DNA of 64,000 nucleotides from positions 3,222,001 through 3,286,000 of the forward strand of contig NZ_CP015318.1 in NCBI RefSeq assembly GCF_001686985.1. The letters run 5' to 3'. This document shows, piece by piece, positions 34,367 through 43,542 of the stretch. Each line of letters begins with the position of its first letter. Positions within the stretch are counted from its first letter, which is position 1. Under the pieces are notes generated by a model. It saw only the letters and a program-made list of their open reading frames with translations. It was not told the origin of the DNA and did not search any database. The position numbers and the translations under genes were made by a program. Source of the stretch: Mesorhizobium amorphae CCNWGS0123 (lineage in GTDB: Bacteria; Pseudomonadota; Alphaproteobacteria; Rhizobiales; Rhizobiaceae).

Positions 34367-35644
34367 ATGATTGCGGCACGACGCAAACGCCTGACGATCG
34401 CAATCGCCGTGGCATCGATGCTGGGGCTCGCCATGCCTGCGAAAACGGCCCTTGCCGGGCCGGATGGCGTCCATCCCGGTCCGATGTCACGCGCCGAGGC
34501 CTATGCCAGGGCGGCCGCGCTGACCGGGCTTGGCCGCAAAATGTTCTTCGATCGCTCGCTATCGGCCTCCGGCCTGCAGGCCTGCTCGTCCTGCCACGAT
34601 CCGCACCATGCCTTCGGCCCGGCATCGGCGGCGGCGGTCGAAGTGGGCGGGCCGGGCATGGACCGGCCCGGGGTGCGCGCCGTGCCGTCGCTTCGCTATC
34701 TGCAGGCGGTGCCGGCCTTCACCGAGCATTTCTACGATTCCGACGACGAGGGCGATGAAAGCGTCGACAACGGGCCGACCGGCGGCCTGACCTGGGACGG
34801 CCGTGCGGACCACGGCAGCGACCAGGCGCGGATCCCGCTGCTGTCGCCCTTCGAGATGGCCAACAAGGATGCCGGCGATGTCGTGGCCAGACTGCGTAGG
34901 GCGCCCTATGCCGGCGAGCTCAAGATGGTCTTCGGCGACAAGGTGTTCGACGATCCGGACAGCGCCTTCGACGCCGCCGTCGAGGCGCTCGGCACCTTCG
35001 AGCAGAGTGCTGCCGATTTCTATCCCTATTCCAGCCGCTACGATCGCTTCCTCGCCGGCAAGGCGACACTCTCGGCGCAGGAACTGCGTGGCCGCGCGCT
35101 GTTCGAGGACGAAGCCAAGGGCAATTGCGCCAGCTGTCACCTGAGCGAACCCGCCAATGACGGCGAGCCGCCGCAATTCACCGATTTCGGCTTCCTCGGC
35201 ATCGGCGTGCCGCGCAATCCAGCCATTCAAGCCAATGCCGATGCGGCCTATTTCGATCTCGGCCTGTGCGGTCCGCTGAGGACCGATCTCAAGGGCAGGG
35301 CGCAGTATTGCGGCCTGTTCCGCACGCCGACGCTGCGCAACGTGGCGCTGAAGCAGAGTTTTTTCCACAACGGCTACTTCCATTCGCTGCGCGACGCCGT
35401 CGCCTTCTACGCCACGCGCGACACCGATCCCGGCCGCTGGTACCCCAAGAATGCCGACGGCACGGTCCGCCAGAATGACGACCTGCCCAAAACCTATTGG
35501 GCCAACCTCAACAAGGATCCGCCCTTCGGCAAGAAGCCCGGCGGCAGGCCGGCGCTGACCGATCCCGAGATCGACGACATCGTCGCCTTCCTGCAGACGC
35601 TGACCGACGCCGACCAGCAGGCCGGCGCGCCGCCGGTGCAGTGA
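34367..35644 (+). CDS. Di-haem cytochrome c peroxidase / MauG family, periplasmic
   Basis: 425 residues from ATG 34367, which places the signal peptide (MIAARRKRLTIAIAVASMLG... cleavage after ALA30) at the N-terminus; the frame also runs upstream to 34232. Two haem c sites are present: CSSCH (Cys73, Cys76, His77) and CASCH (Cys254, Cys257, His258), with the late RTPTLRNVALKQSFFHNGYF segment of MauG-like peroxidases. The protein should carry electrons from the cytochrome pool to H2O2 or modify a partner protein. The gene diverges from the AcpA-like phosphatase gene, 203 bases away, and may share regulation with it. Confidence 0.92.
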   Translation: MIAARRKRLTIAIAVASMLGLAMPAKTALAGPDGVHPGPMSRAEAYARAAALTGLGRKMFFDRSLSASGLQACSSCHDPHHAFGPASAAAVEVGGPGMDRPGVRAVPSLRYLQAVPAFTEHFYDSDDEGDESVDNGPTGGLTWDGRADHGSDQARIPLLSPFEMANKDAGDVVARLRRAPYAGELKMVFGDKVFDDPDSAFDAAVEALGTFEQSAADFYPYSSRYDRFLAGKATLSAQELRGRALFEDEAKGNCASCHLSEPANDGEPPQFTDFGFLGIGVPRNPAIQANADAAYFDLGLCGPLRTDLKGRAQYCGLFRTPTLRNVALKQSFFHNGYFHSLRDAVAFYATRDTDPGRWYPKNADGTVRQNDDLPKTYWANLNKDPPFGKKPGGRPALTDPEIDDIVAFLQTLTDADQQAGAPPVQ

Positions 35645-35948
35645 GCGGCCGGGACTGTCACCGGCGTCGGCGCTTGAGGGCCGGCAGGCCAGCAAGCAGC
35701 TTCACGCAGTCGTGACCGGCCGGTTGTGGTGACGCGCGGCATGCTACGAAAATAGCATTCTCGCACCTTCGGGGTGGATGCTAGGGTCGCGACCCGTGCA
35801 CCCAAGGCACGCAGCGGCATGATCCCGCAAGACGGAGGAACAGCAAGCGGGACGCATGCCAGTCATTTCATGAAAATCGGGCGGGACAGTTGAACCATCG
35901 TGAGGCCGGCGCGTTTGGCGTGCTTGGCCACAAGGGAGGAACATACCA
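35645..35948. other. Upstream region of the liv operon
   Basis: 304 bases without a gene between the peroxidase stop and the GTG of the binding-protein gene. A short palindrome at 35741-35758 (listed separately) is the only notable motif; a Shine-Dalgarno GGGAGGA lies at about 35933. Confidence 0.5.
35741..35758. promoter_or_regulatory. Candidate operator palindrome upstream of liv operon
   Basis: ATGCTA, six bases CGAAAA, TAGCAT: a perfect six-base inverted repeat about 190 bases before the start of the binding-protein gene. Its AT-rich core and flanks resemble Lrp/AsnC-type sites, and an Lrp-type gene lies at the far end of the cluster; the link is inference. Confidence 0.3.
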
Positions 35949-37157
35949 GTGAAAGCATCCTATCTCGTCTCGGTCGCGTTGCTTGCGGCGACCGCCATGC
36001 CTGCGGCAGCGGGAGAAATCTCCGACGGCAAGGTCAAAATCGGCATCCTTAACGACCAGTCGGGCGTCTATGCCGATTTCGGTGGCAAATGGTCGGTCGA
36101 GGCCGCCAAGATGGCGGTCGAGGATTTTGGCGGCAAGGTCCAGGGCGCGCCGATCGAAATCATCAGCGCCGATCACCAGAACAAGCCCGACATCGCCTCC
36201 AACATAGCGCGCCAGTGGTACGACACCGAGCAAGTCGATGCCATCATGGAACTGACCACGTCCTCGGTGGCGCTCGCCGTCCAGGGGCTTTCCAAGGAAA
36301 AGAAGAAGATCGACATCGTGACCGGCGCCGCTTCGACCGATCTTACCGGCAAGCAGTGCTCGCCCTATGGTTTCCACTGGGCCTACGACACCCATTCGCA
36401 AGCCGTCGGCACCGGCGGAGCGCTGGTGCAGCAAGGCGGCGACAGCTGGTATTTCATCACCGTCGACTACGCCTTCGGCTATTCTCTCGAGGAGCAGACC
36501 GCCAAGCTGGTTAAAGCCAGCGGCGGCAAAGTGCAGGGCGAGGTGCGTTATCCGCTGGGCTCCACCGACTATTCGTCCTTCCTGCTGCAGGCGCAGTCCT
36601 CCGGCGCCAAGGTCATCGGGCTCGCCAATGCAGGCCTCGACACCTCCAACTCGATCAAGCAGGCGGCCGAGTTCGGCATCGTCGCAGGCGGCCAGCGGCT
36701 GGCGGCGCTGCTGTTCACGCTGGCCGAAGTGCACGGGCTCGGCCTGCAGGCGGCGCAGGGCGTCGTGCTCACCGAGGGCTATTACTGGGACCGTGATGAC
36801 AAGAGCCGCGATTTCGCCGACCGCTTCTTCAAGCGCACCAACCGGATGCCCAACATGATCCAGGCCGGCACCTACTCGGCGGTGACGCAGTACCTCAAGG
36901 CCATCGACAAGGCCGGCACCGACGAGACCGAGGCCGTGGCCAAGCTATTGCATGAAATGCCGGTCGACGACGTCTTCACCGCCAACGGCAAGGTGCAGGC
37001 CGACGGCTCCATGGTGCACGACATGTATCTCTATCAGGTCAAGAAGCCCGAAGAGAGCAAGAAGGACTGGGACTACTACACCTATCTTGCGACCATTCCG
37101 GGCGACAAGGCCTTCATGAAGGCCGAGGAAAGCGGCTGCCCGCTCGTCACCAAGTGA
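35949..37157 (+). CDS. Branched-chain amino acid ABC transporter, periplasmic binding protein (LivK type)
   Basis: 402 residues from GTG 35949, with GGGAGGA upstream. Signal peptide at 1-21 (MKASYLVSVALLAATAMPAA, then AGEIS). The type I periplasmic-binding fold begins KVKIGILNDQSGVYADFGGKWSVEAAKMAVEDFGG and contains DADHQNK-type (SADHQNKPDIASNIARQW), WAYDTHSQAVGTG and GYYWDRDDKSRDFADRFF. The first gene of a five-gene operon whose other members provide two ATPases and two permeases, so it delivers the ligand. The ligand, an amino acid or a related amide, cannot be read directly, but the neighbouring diaminopropionate lyase gene suggests an amino acid. Confidence 0.93.
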   Translation: MKASYLVSVALLAATAMPAAAGEISDGKVKIGILNDQSGVYADFGGKWSVEAAKMAVEDFGGKVQGAPIEIISADHQNKPDIASNIARQWYDTEQVDAIMELTTSSVALAVQGLSKEKKKIDIVTGAASTDLTGKQCSPYGFHWAYDTHSQAVGTGGALVQQGGDSWYFITVDYAFGYSLEEQTAKLVKASGGKVQGEVRYPLGSTDYSSFLLQAQSSGAKVIGLANAGLDTSNSIKQAAEFGIVAGGQRLAALLFTLAEVHGLGLQAAQGVVLTEGYYWDRDDKSRDFADRFFKRTNRMPNMIQAGTYSAVTQYLKAIDKAGTDETEAVAKLLHEMPVDDVFTANGKVQADGSMVHDMYLYQVKKPEESKKDWDYYTYLATIPGDKAFMKAEESGCPLVTK

Positions 37158-37954
37158 CGAGCGCAACCGCCGCGACCGTCCGGCCGGACGGTGATCAGGA
37201 CGTGCCCCGGGTGGTGCTTTCCGCCCGCGGCCTTCGGCGCGACTTCGCCGGCTTCGTCGCGGTCAACAATGTCGATCTCGACGTTCATCACGGCAAGATC
37301 CACGCGCTTATCGGGCCGAACGGCGCCGGCAAGACCACGATCTTCAATCTGTTGACCAAATTCCTGCAGCCGACCAGCGGCAGGATCGAGCTGCTCGGCA
37401 CCGACATCAGCCGGACCTCGCCGGCAAAGGTTGCGCGCATGGGCCTGGTCCGGTCGTTCCAGATATCGGCGATCTTTCCGCATCTGAGCGTCCTCGACAA
37501 TGTGCGCGTCGCGCTGCAGCGGCCGAGCGGGCTGGGCTTCCAGTTCTGGCGCTCGCTGTCGGTACTCGACGAATTGACGCCACGGGCACGCGAACTTCTC
37601 GGCATCGTCGGCCTCGACGACGCTGCGAACCGGCTCGCCGGCGATCTGTCCTATGGCAGGAAGCGCGTGCTCGAAATCGCCACCACGCTGGCGCTCGATC
37701 CGAAAGTGCTGCTGCTCGACGAGCCGATGGCCGGCATGGGGCACGAGGATGTCGGCACGATCTCGCAAATCATCCGTTCGCTGGCTCGCGACCGGGCCGT
37801 GCTGATGGTCGAGCACAATCTGACCGTCGTCGCCGATCTTTGCGACTGGATCACCGTCATGCAGCGCGGGCAGGTGCTCGCCGCCGGCGACTACGCGACC
37901 GTAAGCCAGGACGAGCGCGTCAGGATCGCCTATATGGGGACGGAGCATGAGTGA
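37154..37954 (+). CDS. livG: ABC transporter ATPase, LivG type
   Basis: 266 residues; GTG start at 37154 overlaps the preceding stop by four bases. Walker A GPNGAGKTT, signature LSYGRKRVLEIA (in place of LSGGQ, normal for LivG), Walker B VLLLDEPMAGMG and switch His in MVEHNLTVVADL. It energises uptake together with LivF on the cytoplasmic side of the LivHM pore. Confidence 0.95.
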   Translation: MTSATAATVRPDGDQDVPRVVLSARGLRRDFAGFVAVNNVDLDVHHGKIHALIGPNGAGKTTIFNLLTKFLQPTSGRIELLGTDISRTSPAKVARMGLVRSFQISAIFPHLSVLDNVRVALQRPSGLGFQFWRSLSVLDELTPRARELLGIVGLDDAANRLAGDLSYGRKRVLEIATTLALDPKVLLLDEPMAGMGHEDVGTISQIIRSLARDRAVLMVEHNLTVVADLCDWITVMQRGQVLAAGDYATVSQDERVRIAYMGTEHE

Positions 37955-38651
37955 GCCGCTGCTTGCCGTGCGCGATCTCCACGCCTGGTACGGCGAAGGC
38001 CATGCGCTGCATGGCGTGAACCTCGATGTCTTTCGCGGCGAGACCGTGACTTTGCTTGGCCGCAACGGCGTCGGCAAGACCACCACGCTGCGTGCCATCA
38101 TGGGGCTGGTCCGCAAGCGCACCGGCAACGTCACGTTCAACGGCACGGACCTGATCGGCCTGCCGCTGCACCGCGTCGCCCGTCAGGGCATCGGCTTCGT
38201 TCCCGAGGAGCGCGGCATCTTCGCCACGCTGACGGTCGACGAGAACCTGATCCTGCCGCCGGTGGTGGCCAAGGGCGGCATGAGCGTCGAGGAAATCTTC
38301 GATCTCTTCCCCAATCTCAGGGAACGCCGCAACAGCCCGGGCACAAAACTCTCCGGCGGCGAACAGCAGATGCTGGCGATTGCCCGCATCCTCAGGACCG
38401 GCGTGCAGATGCTGCTGCTCGACGAACCGACCGAAGGCCTGGCGCCGGTCATCGTCCAGCGCATCGGCGAATTGCTGGCGACCTTGAAGAAGCGCGGCAT
38501 GACGATCCTGCTCGTCGAGCAGAATTTCCGCTTCGCCGCCCGCATCGCCGACCGCTTCTACCTGATGGAGCACGGCAAGGTGCTGGAAGGGTTCCCGGTC
38601 GGCGAACTCGGCGCGCACACTGAACTGCTGCACGAAGTGCTGGGAGTATGA
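37947..38651 (+). CDS. livF: ABC transporter ATPase, LivF type
   Basis: 234 residues, ATG 37947 with GGAGC upstream, eight bases inside the end of livG. Walker A GRNGVGKTT, signature KLSGGEQQMLAIARIL, Walker B LLLDEPTEGLAP and switch LLVEQNFRFAARIAD. All ATPase motifs are intact, so the transporter has two active but different ATPases. Confidence 0.95.
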   Translation: MSEPLLAVRDLHAWYGEGHALHGVNLDVFRGETVTLLGRNGVGKTTTLRAIMGLVRKRTGNVTFNGTDLIGLPLHRVARQGIGFVPEERGIFATLTVDENLILPPVVAKGGMSVEEIFDLFPNLRERRNSPGTKLSGGEQQMLAIARILRTGVQMLLLDEPTEGLAPVIVQRIGELLATLKKRGMTILLVEQNFRFAARIADRFYLMEHGKVLEGFPVGELGAHTELLHEVLGV

Positions 38652-38658
38652 TGGCGCC

Positions 38659-39546
38659 ATGACGATGATCTTCGGCATCCCCATCCAGGCCTTGCTCGGG
38701 CAGTTGCTGGTCGGGCTGATCAACGGCTCCTTCTACGCCATGCTCAGCCTCGGGCTGGCCGTCATCTTCGGCCTGCTGCGCATCATCAATTTCGCCCATG
38801 GCGCGCTCTATATGCTTGGCGCCTTCATCGGCTACTTGCTGCTCGTCCATGTCGGCATCGGCTACTGGCCGGCGCTCGTCCTGGTGCCTTTAGCCGTCGG
38901 CCTGTTCGGCATGGTGGTCGAGCGCGCGGCGCTGTCGCGGCTCTATAGGATCGATCCGCTCTACGGCCTGCTCTTCACCTTCGGCATGGCGCTGGTCATC
39001 GAAGGCGTCTTCCGCTTCTATTACGGCGTCTCGGGAAATCCCTATGCCGTGCCGGCGCTGCTTGCCGGCGGCACCAATCTCGGCTTCATGTTCCTGCCCA
39101 ATTATCGCGGCTGGGTGGTGCTGGCCTCGCTTGTCGTCTGCATCGGCACCTGGCTTTTGATCGAGAAGACCAGGCTTGGCTCCTATCTGCGCGCCGCGAC
39201 CGAGAATCCCGAGCTGGTCCAGGCCTTCGGCGTCAACGTGCCGCTGCTCCTGACGCTCACCTACGGGCTGGGCGCCGCCCTTGCGGGGCTTGCCGGCATC
39301 CTGGCCGCACCCGTCTACCAGGTCAGCCCGCTGATGGGGTCGGATCTCATCATCGTCGTCTTCGCCGTCGTCGTGATCGGCGGCATGGGCTCGATCCTGG
39401 GGGCCATCGTCACCGGCTACATGCTCGGCCTTGCCGAGGGCTTGACCAAGGTTTTCTATCCCGAGGCGTCGAACCTCGTCGTCTTCGTCATCATGGCGAT
39501 CGTGCTTCTGCTGCGGCCGGCCGGCTTGTTCGGAAGGGATGCCTGA
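38659..39546 (+). CDS. livH: ABC transporter permease, LivH type
   Basis: 295 residues with about eight hydrophobic membrane helices. GLINGSFYAMLSLGLAVIFGLLRIINFAHG is the LivH signature; GAALAGLAGILAAPVYQVSP is the cytoplasmic coupling segment that contacts the ATPase. The start ATG 38659 is seven bases after livF, with GGGAG upstream. Confidence 0.95.
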   Translation: MTMIFGIPIQALLGQLLVGLINGSFYAMLSLGLAVIFGLLRIINFAHGALYMLGAFIGYLLLVHVGIGYWPALVLVPLAVGLFGMVVERAALSRLYRIDPLYGLLFTFGMALVIEGVFRFYYGVSGNPYAVPALLAGGTNLGFMFLPNYRGWVVLASLVVCIGTWLLIEKTRLGSYLRAATENPELVQAFGVNVPLLLTLTYGLGAALAGLAGILAAPVYQVSPLMGSDLIIVVFAVVVIGGMGSILGAIVTGYMLGLAEGLTKVFYPEASNLVVFVIMAIVLLLRPAGLFGRDA

Positions 39547-39547
39547 T

Positions 39548-40531
39548 ATGAGCGAACTGACCCTTCAGGAAAGAGGCACCGCTGCCTCCGTGCGGCTGGA
39601 ATGGGGCCTGGTGGCGCTTGGCATAGCGGCGCTGATTGCCGCGCCGTTCTTCATCTACCCGATCTTCGTCATGAAGATGTTGTGCTTCGCGCTGTTTGCC
39701 TGCGCCTTCAATCTGCTGCTCGGCTACACGGGCCTGCTGTCCTTCGGCCACGCCACCTTCTTCGGCGGTGCCGCCTATTTCTGCGCCTATGCCGTCAAGG
39801 CATGGGGCTGGCCGCCCGAGGCAGGCATCCTGCTCGGCATGGGCGGCGCAGCACTGCTCGGGCTGGTGATGGGCTTCCTCGCCATCCGCCGGCAAGGCAT
39901 CTATTTCGCCATGATCACGCTGGCGCTGGCGCAGATGTTCTATTTCTTCTGCGTCCAGGCACCGTTCACCGAAGGCGAGGACGGCATCCAGGGCGTGCCG
40001 CGCGGCATTCTGTTCGGCATCCTCGACCTGAACGTCACGATGAACATGTACTATGTCGTGCTCGCCATCTTCCTGATCGGCGTGTTCGCCATCTGGCGCA
40101 TCGTCAATTCGCCCTTCGGCATGATCCTGCGCTCGATCCGCGAGAACGAGAACCGTGCCATCTCGCTCGGCTATTCGGTCGGCCGCTACAAGCTCGCCGC
40201 CTTCGTCATGTCGGCGGCACTTGCCGGGCTTGCCGGTGCTACCAAGGCAATCGTCTTCCAGTTCGCCACGCTCACCGACGTGACCTGGCAGATGTCGGGC
40301 GAGGTGATCCTGATGAACCTGCTCGGCGGCATCGGCACCATGGTCGGCCCGGTCGTCGGCGCCGGCCTCGTCGTCGGCCTGGAAAACACCTTGGCCACCT
40401 CGGGCTTCCCGGTGACCATCGCCACCGGTCTGATCTTCATGGTCTGCGTGCTCATCTTCCGCCGCGGCATCGTCGGCGAAATCTACGCGCGCTGGCTGGG
40501 GCCGGCGGCAGACGGCGGCGACAAGGGCTGA
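39548..40531 (+). CDS. livM: ABC transporter permease, LivM type
   Basis: 327 residues. ATG 39548 is chosen over ATG 39539: the ribosome site GGAAGGG (39532-39538) touches the first but lies nine bases from the second. The protein has about nine membrane helices, LLLGYTGLLSFGHATFFGGAAYF typical of LivM, the RRQGIYFAMITLALAQMFYF segment and the coupling loop NENRAISLGYSVGRYKLAAFVMSAALAGLAGATKA. Last gene of the operon; it ends tail to tail with the Lrp-type gene with no gap. Confidence 0.93.
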   Translation: MSELTLQERGTAASVRLEWGLVALGIAALIAAPFFIYPIFVMKMLCFALFACAFNLLLGYTGLLSFGHATFFGGAAYFCAYAVKAWGWPPEAGILLGMGGAALLGLVMGFLAIRRQGIYFAMITLALAQMFYFFCVQAPFTEGEDGIQGVPRGILFGILDLNVTMNMYYVVLAIFLIGVFAIWRIVNSPFGMILRSIRENENRAISLGYSVGRYKLAAFVMSAALAGLAGATKAIVFQFATLTDVTWQMSGEVILMNLLGGIGTMVGPVVGAGLVVGLENTLATSGFPVTIATGLIFMVCVLIFRRGIVGEIYARWLGPAADGGDKG

Positions 40532-41005
40532 TCACCCCACCGGCACCTCCAGGCCGACCTTCACCCGGTCCATGGCGACGAAGGTGCGGAAGCGTTTGAC
40601 GTTGTTGTTCTCGAAGAACAGCCGCCGTGTCAGCGCCTCGTACTCGGCCATCGTCGCCACGGTGACGACGAGGATGAAGTCGGCATCTCCCGTCACATAG
40701 TAGCATTGCTGCACCTCGGGCAGGGCGATGAAGCCGCGCTTGGCGGCGTCGATCAGCTCGGCCCGTTCGCTCTCCACCTCCACCTCGACGAACAGCGTGA
40801 TCGGATGGCCGACCTTGGCCGGGTCGACCAGCGCGACATTGGCGCGGATGATGCCGGTCTCCTCCATGCGCTTGATGCGCCTTTGCACGGCCGGCGCCGA
40901 CAAATTGACGGCTTCGCCGATGGCCCGCTGCGGCGTTGTGTTGTCCTTCTGCAGGATGGCGAGGATGGCGCGGTCGAAGCTGTCGAGGCTTTGCGGAGCG
41001 GGCAT
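40532..41005 (-). CDS. Lrp/AsnC-family transcription regulator
   Basis: 157 residues from ATG 41005 (MPAPQSLDSFDRAILAILQKDNTTPQRAIGEAVNLS). N-terminal winged HTH: LSAPAVQRRIKRMEETGIIRA; C-terminal RAM ligand-binding domain: CYYVTGDADFILVVTVATMAEYEALTRRLFFENNNVKRFRTFVAM. These proteins form octamers that bind amino acids. It is divergent from the diaminopropionate lyase gene (100 bases between starts), so the lyase and M20 genes, and possibly the adjacent liv operon, are its probable targets. Confidence 0.92.
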   Translation of the reverse strand: MPAPQSLDSFDRAILAILQKDNTTPQRAIGEAVNLSAPAVQRRIKRMEETGIIRANVALVDPAKVGHPITLFVEVEVESERAELIDAAKRGFIALPEVQQCYYVTGDADFILVVTVATMAEYEALTRRLFFENNNVKRFRTFVAMDRVKVGLEVPVG

Positions 41006-41027
41006 GGCGACATCCAGACGAAACAAA

Positions 41028-41077
41028 CTTGCAATCAGATGGTCGAAACAGAGCGCAATTCTCATCCGCCTTGCAAT
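41028..41077. promoter_or_regulatory. Paired CTTGCAAT motifs between the divergent Lrp and lyase genes
   Basis: CTTGCAAT occurs at 41028-41035 and again at 41070-41077, 42 bases apart (four helical turns), inside the 100-base divergent promoter region, with GCGCAATT between them. Spaced same-face sites fit Lrp-type wrapping of DNA. Inference only. Confidence 0.35.
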
Positions 41078-41105
41078 AGATTTCAGCGTTCAAGGGGAAA
41101 AGACC

Positions 41106-42302
41106 ATGATCCTGCTCAACCGCCGTCCTGAACATCGCCAGCCGCTGGTGGCGGCCGACGCCTCTGCGCTCGGCCTTGCCGGGGTCGACGAGGCCGAGCG
41201 CTTTCTCAGCCATCGCCAGAACCATGCCGAGACGCCGCTGCATGCCCTGCCGGCGCTGGCGGCCGAACTTGGCGTCGGCTCGCTGCACTTGAAGGATGAA
41301 GGTTTGCGGCTCGGGCTCGGCAGCTTCAAGGCGCTGGGTGGCTCCTATGCCGTCATCCGGCTGGTGCTGGAGGAGGCTTCAAAACGGCTCGGCCGGACCG
41401 TCGATGTCACGGAACTGGATGAGTCCGACGTGCGAGCCATTGCCGCCGGCATGACCTTCGTCTGCGCCACCGACGGCAATCACGGCCGCTCGGTGGCGCA
41501 GGGCGCCGGCCTGGTGGGAGCGCGTTCGGTGGTCTTCGTCCACTCCGGCGTCAGCGACGAGCGCGTCGCCGCCATCGCCCGCTTCGGCGCCGAGATAGTG
41601 CGGGTCGACGGTGGCTATGACCATTCGGTGCGGCAAGCCGCCGAGGTCGCCGCCGCGCGCGGCTGGACCGTCGTCTCGGATACGTCCTGGCCGGGCTATG
41701 AGCGCATTCCCGGCCTGGTCATGCAGGGCTACACGGTGATCGTGCGCGAGGCGCTGCGGCACCTGCCCAAGCCACCCACCCATGTCTTCTTGCAGGCCGG
41801 CGTCGGCGGCTTCGCGGCGGCGATCGCCGGTCATCTGGCGATTGTGCTCGGCGAGGACAGGCCGATGGTGACGGTGGTCGAGCCCGCGCGTGCCGCCTGC
41901 ATCTTCGCGACGGCTGAAGCCGGGCGTCCGGTGAAAATCCCGCATGAGGAGCCGACCGTGATGGCGATGCTCGAGTGCTACGAGGCCTCGCCGGTTGCCT
42001 GGCGGATCCTGTCCAGGGTCGGCGATGCCTTCATGACCGTCGAGGAAGAGGATGCAGTGGCGGTGATGAACCGGCTGGCGCGACCGGCGGGCGATGATCC
42101 GGCCATCGTCTCCGGCGAGAGCGGCGGCGCCGGGCTCGTCGGTCTGGTCCGCGCCGCGGCGTCGCCGGATACACGGGCAGCACTCGGCCTCGATGCATAT
42201 TCCCGCGTGCTGGTCATCAACACCGAGGGCGCCACCGATCCCGGCCGCTATGCCGAGCTGGTCGGCATGGCGCCGGAAGATGTCCTGCTGCAGACTGCGT
42301 GA
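41106..42302 (+). CDS. dpaL: Diaminopropionate ammonia-lyase
   Basis: 398 residues from ATG 41106 (AAGGGGAAAAGACC upstream). A fold type II PLP enzyme: the PLP lysine is Lys75 in LGLGSFKALGGSYA, the preceding LHLKDEGLRLGLG is the diaminopropionate ammonia-lyase signature, the cofactor asparagine is in ATDGNHGRSVAQGA, and SGESGGAGLVGL binds the phosphate. It converts 2,3-diaminopropionate to pyruvate and two ammonia in the cytoplasm. The M20 hydrolase gene follows after a short gap, so together they may release and degrade an N-acyl or amide precursor. Confidence 0.93.
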   Translation: MILLNRRPEHRQPLVAADASALGLAGVDEAERFLSHRQNHAETPLHALPALAAELGVGSLHLKDEGLRLGLGSFKALGGSYAVIRLVLEEASKRLGRTVDVTELDESDVRAIAAGMTFVCATDGNHGRSVAQGAGLVGARSVVFVHSGVSDERVAAIARFGAEIVRVDGGYDHSVRQAAEVAAARGWTVVSDTSWPGYERIPGLVMQGYTVIVREALRHLPKPPTHVFLQAGVGGFAAAIAGHLAIVLGEDRPMVTVVEPARAACIFATAEAGRPVKIPHEEPTVMAMLECYEASPVAWRILSRVGDAFMTVEEEDAVAVMNRLARPAGDDPAIVSGESGGAGLVGLVRAAASPDTRAALGLDAYSRVLVINTEGATDPGRYAELVGMAPEDVLLQTA

Positions 42303-42314
42303 AGGCGGATGACC

Positions 42315-43469
42315 ATGGCCGAACTCGATCAGGAAAACCTTCACCGCGACATGACGGCGTGGCGGCATGAATTGCACGCCCATCCCGAATTCGGCTTCGA
42401 GGAGAAGCGCACCTCGGCCTTCGTTGCGCAGAAGCTGCGCGAGTTCGGGCTGGAGGTTGCAGAGGGCGTCGGCGGCACCGGCGTCGTCGGCACGCTGACC
42501 AGGGGCAGCGGCAACCGGGCGATCGCGCTGCGCGCCGACATGGACGCCTTGCGCATCGCCGAGCAGGGCACGATGACCTACCGTTCGCAGACGCTTGGCA
42601 CCATGCACGCCTGCGGCCATGACGGCCACACGTCGATGCTGCTCGGCGCTGCCAAGCTGCTGGCCGGCGAAGGCGGCTTCGACGGTACGGTGCGCTTCAT
42701 CTTCCAGCCGGCCGAGGAATGGGGCAGGGGCGCGCTCGCCATGCTGAACGACGGCCTGCTCGAGCGCTTCCCCTTCGAGGAGATTTTTGGCCTGCACAAC
42801 ATGCCGGGCCTGCCGGTCGGCCATTTCGAGACCCGCGCCGGGCCGATCATGTCGGCGGAGGACAATTTCGAGATCATGCTGAAAGGCGTCGGCGGCCATG
42901 CCGCCCGCCCGCACGCGGGCAACGAGACCTTGGTCGCGGCCTGTGCGCTGGTCATCGCTTTGCAGACCATCGTCTCGCGGCGCTTAAGCCCCGCCGATAT
43001 CGGCGTCGTCTCGGTCACCGAGCTGATCACCGACGGCACCCGCAACGCGTTGCCGGGCCTCGCCCGCATCCTCGGCGATGCCAGGAGTTTCCGGCCCGAG
43101 GTCAGCGCCGAGATCGAAAAGCAGATGCGCAGGATCGCCGAGGGGACCGCACAGGCGCACAATGTCTCGGCCGAAATCACCTATACGCGCGAATTCGTGC
43201 CGCTGGTCAACGATGCCACGCTGGTCGAGGAGGCCTTCGCCGCCGCCAGGAGCGTGCTGGCCGACAACGCCGTCGGCGTCGCGGCCGAGCCGACGACCGG
43301 CTCGGAAGATTTCGCCCGCTTCCTCGAGCATGTGCCGGGCTGCTTTGTATTTCTGGGCAACGGAGATAGCGCCCCGTTGCACAATCCGTCCTACGACTTC
43401 AATGATGAAGGCCTGTTACACGGCGCCCGATTTCATGCCGCCATCGCGCGGCGGCGGCTGCCGGGGTGA
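42315..43469 (+). CDS. M20-family amidohydrolase (N-acyl-amino-acid / hippurate hydrolase-like)
   Basis: 384 residues. ATG 42315 has GAAGGCGG at the right distance; ATG 42309 touches it. The metallo-aminoacylase layout is clear: RHELHAHPEFGFEE, ALRADMDALRIAEQ, MHACGHDGHTSMLLGAA (metal His and Asp), FQPAEEWGRGALAM (catalytic Glu), GVGGHAARPHAG (dimerisation domain) and a final FVFLGNGDSAPLHNPSYDFND. It removes an acyl group from an amino acid. Twelve bases from the lyase stop, so it is in one operon with it. Confidence 0.92.
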   Translation: MAELDQENLHRDMTAWRHELHAHPEFGFEEKRTSAFVAQKLREFGLEVAEGVGGTGVVGTLTRGSGNRAIALRADMDALRIAEQGTMTYRSQTLGTMHACGHDGHTSMLLGAAKLLAGEGGFDGTVRFIFQPAEEWGRGALAMLNDGLLERFPFEEIFGLHNMPGLPVGHFETRAGPIMSAEDNFEIMLKGVGGHAARPHAGNETLVAACALVIALQTIVSRRLSPADIGVVSVTELITDGTRNALPGLARILGDARSFRPEVSAEIEKQMRRIAEGTAQAHNVSAEITYTREFVPLVNDATLVEEAFAAARSVLADNAVGVAAEPTTGSEDFARFLEHVPGCFVFLGNGDSAPLHNPSYDFNDEGLLHGARFHAAIARRRLPG

Positions 43470-43542
43470 TCGCCCCTCGAGGGGCTCTGACCTTGCCGCA
43501 GTCTTGCCATTGATTCAATTTTAACATATTGGTTTTATGGAA

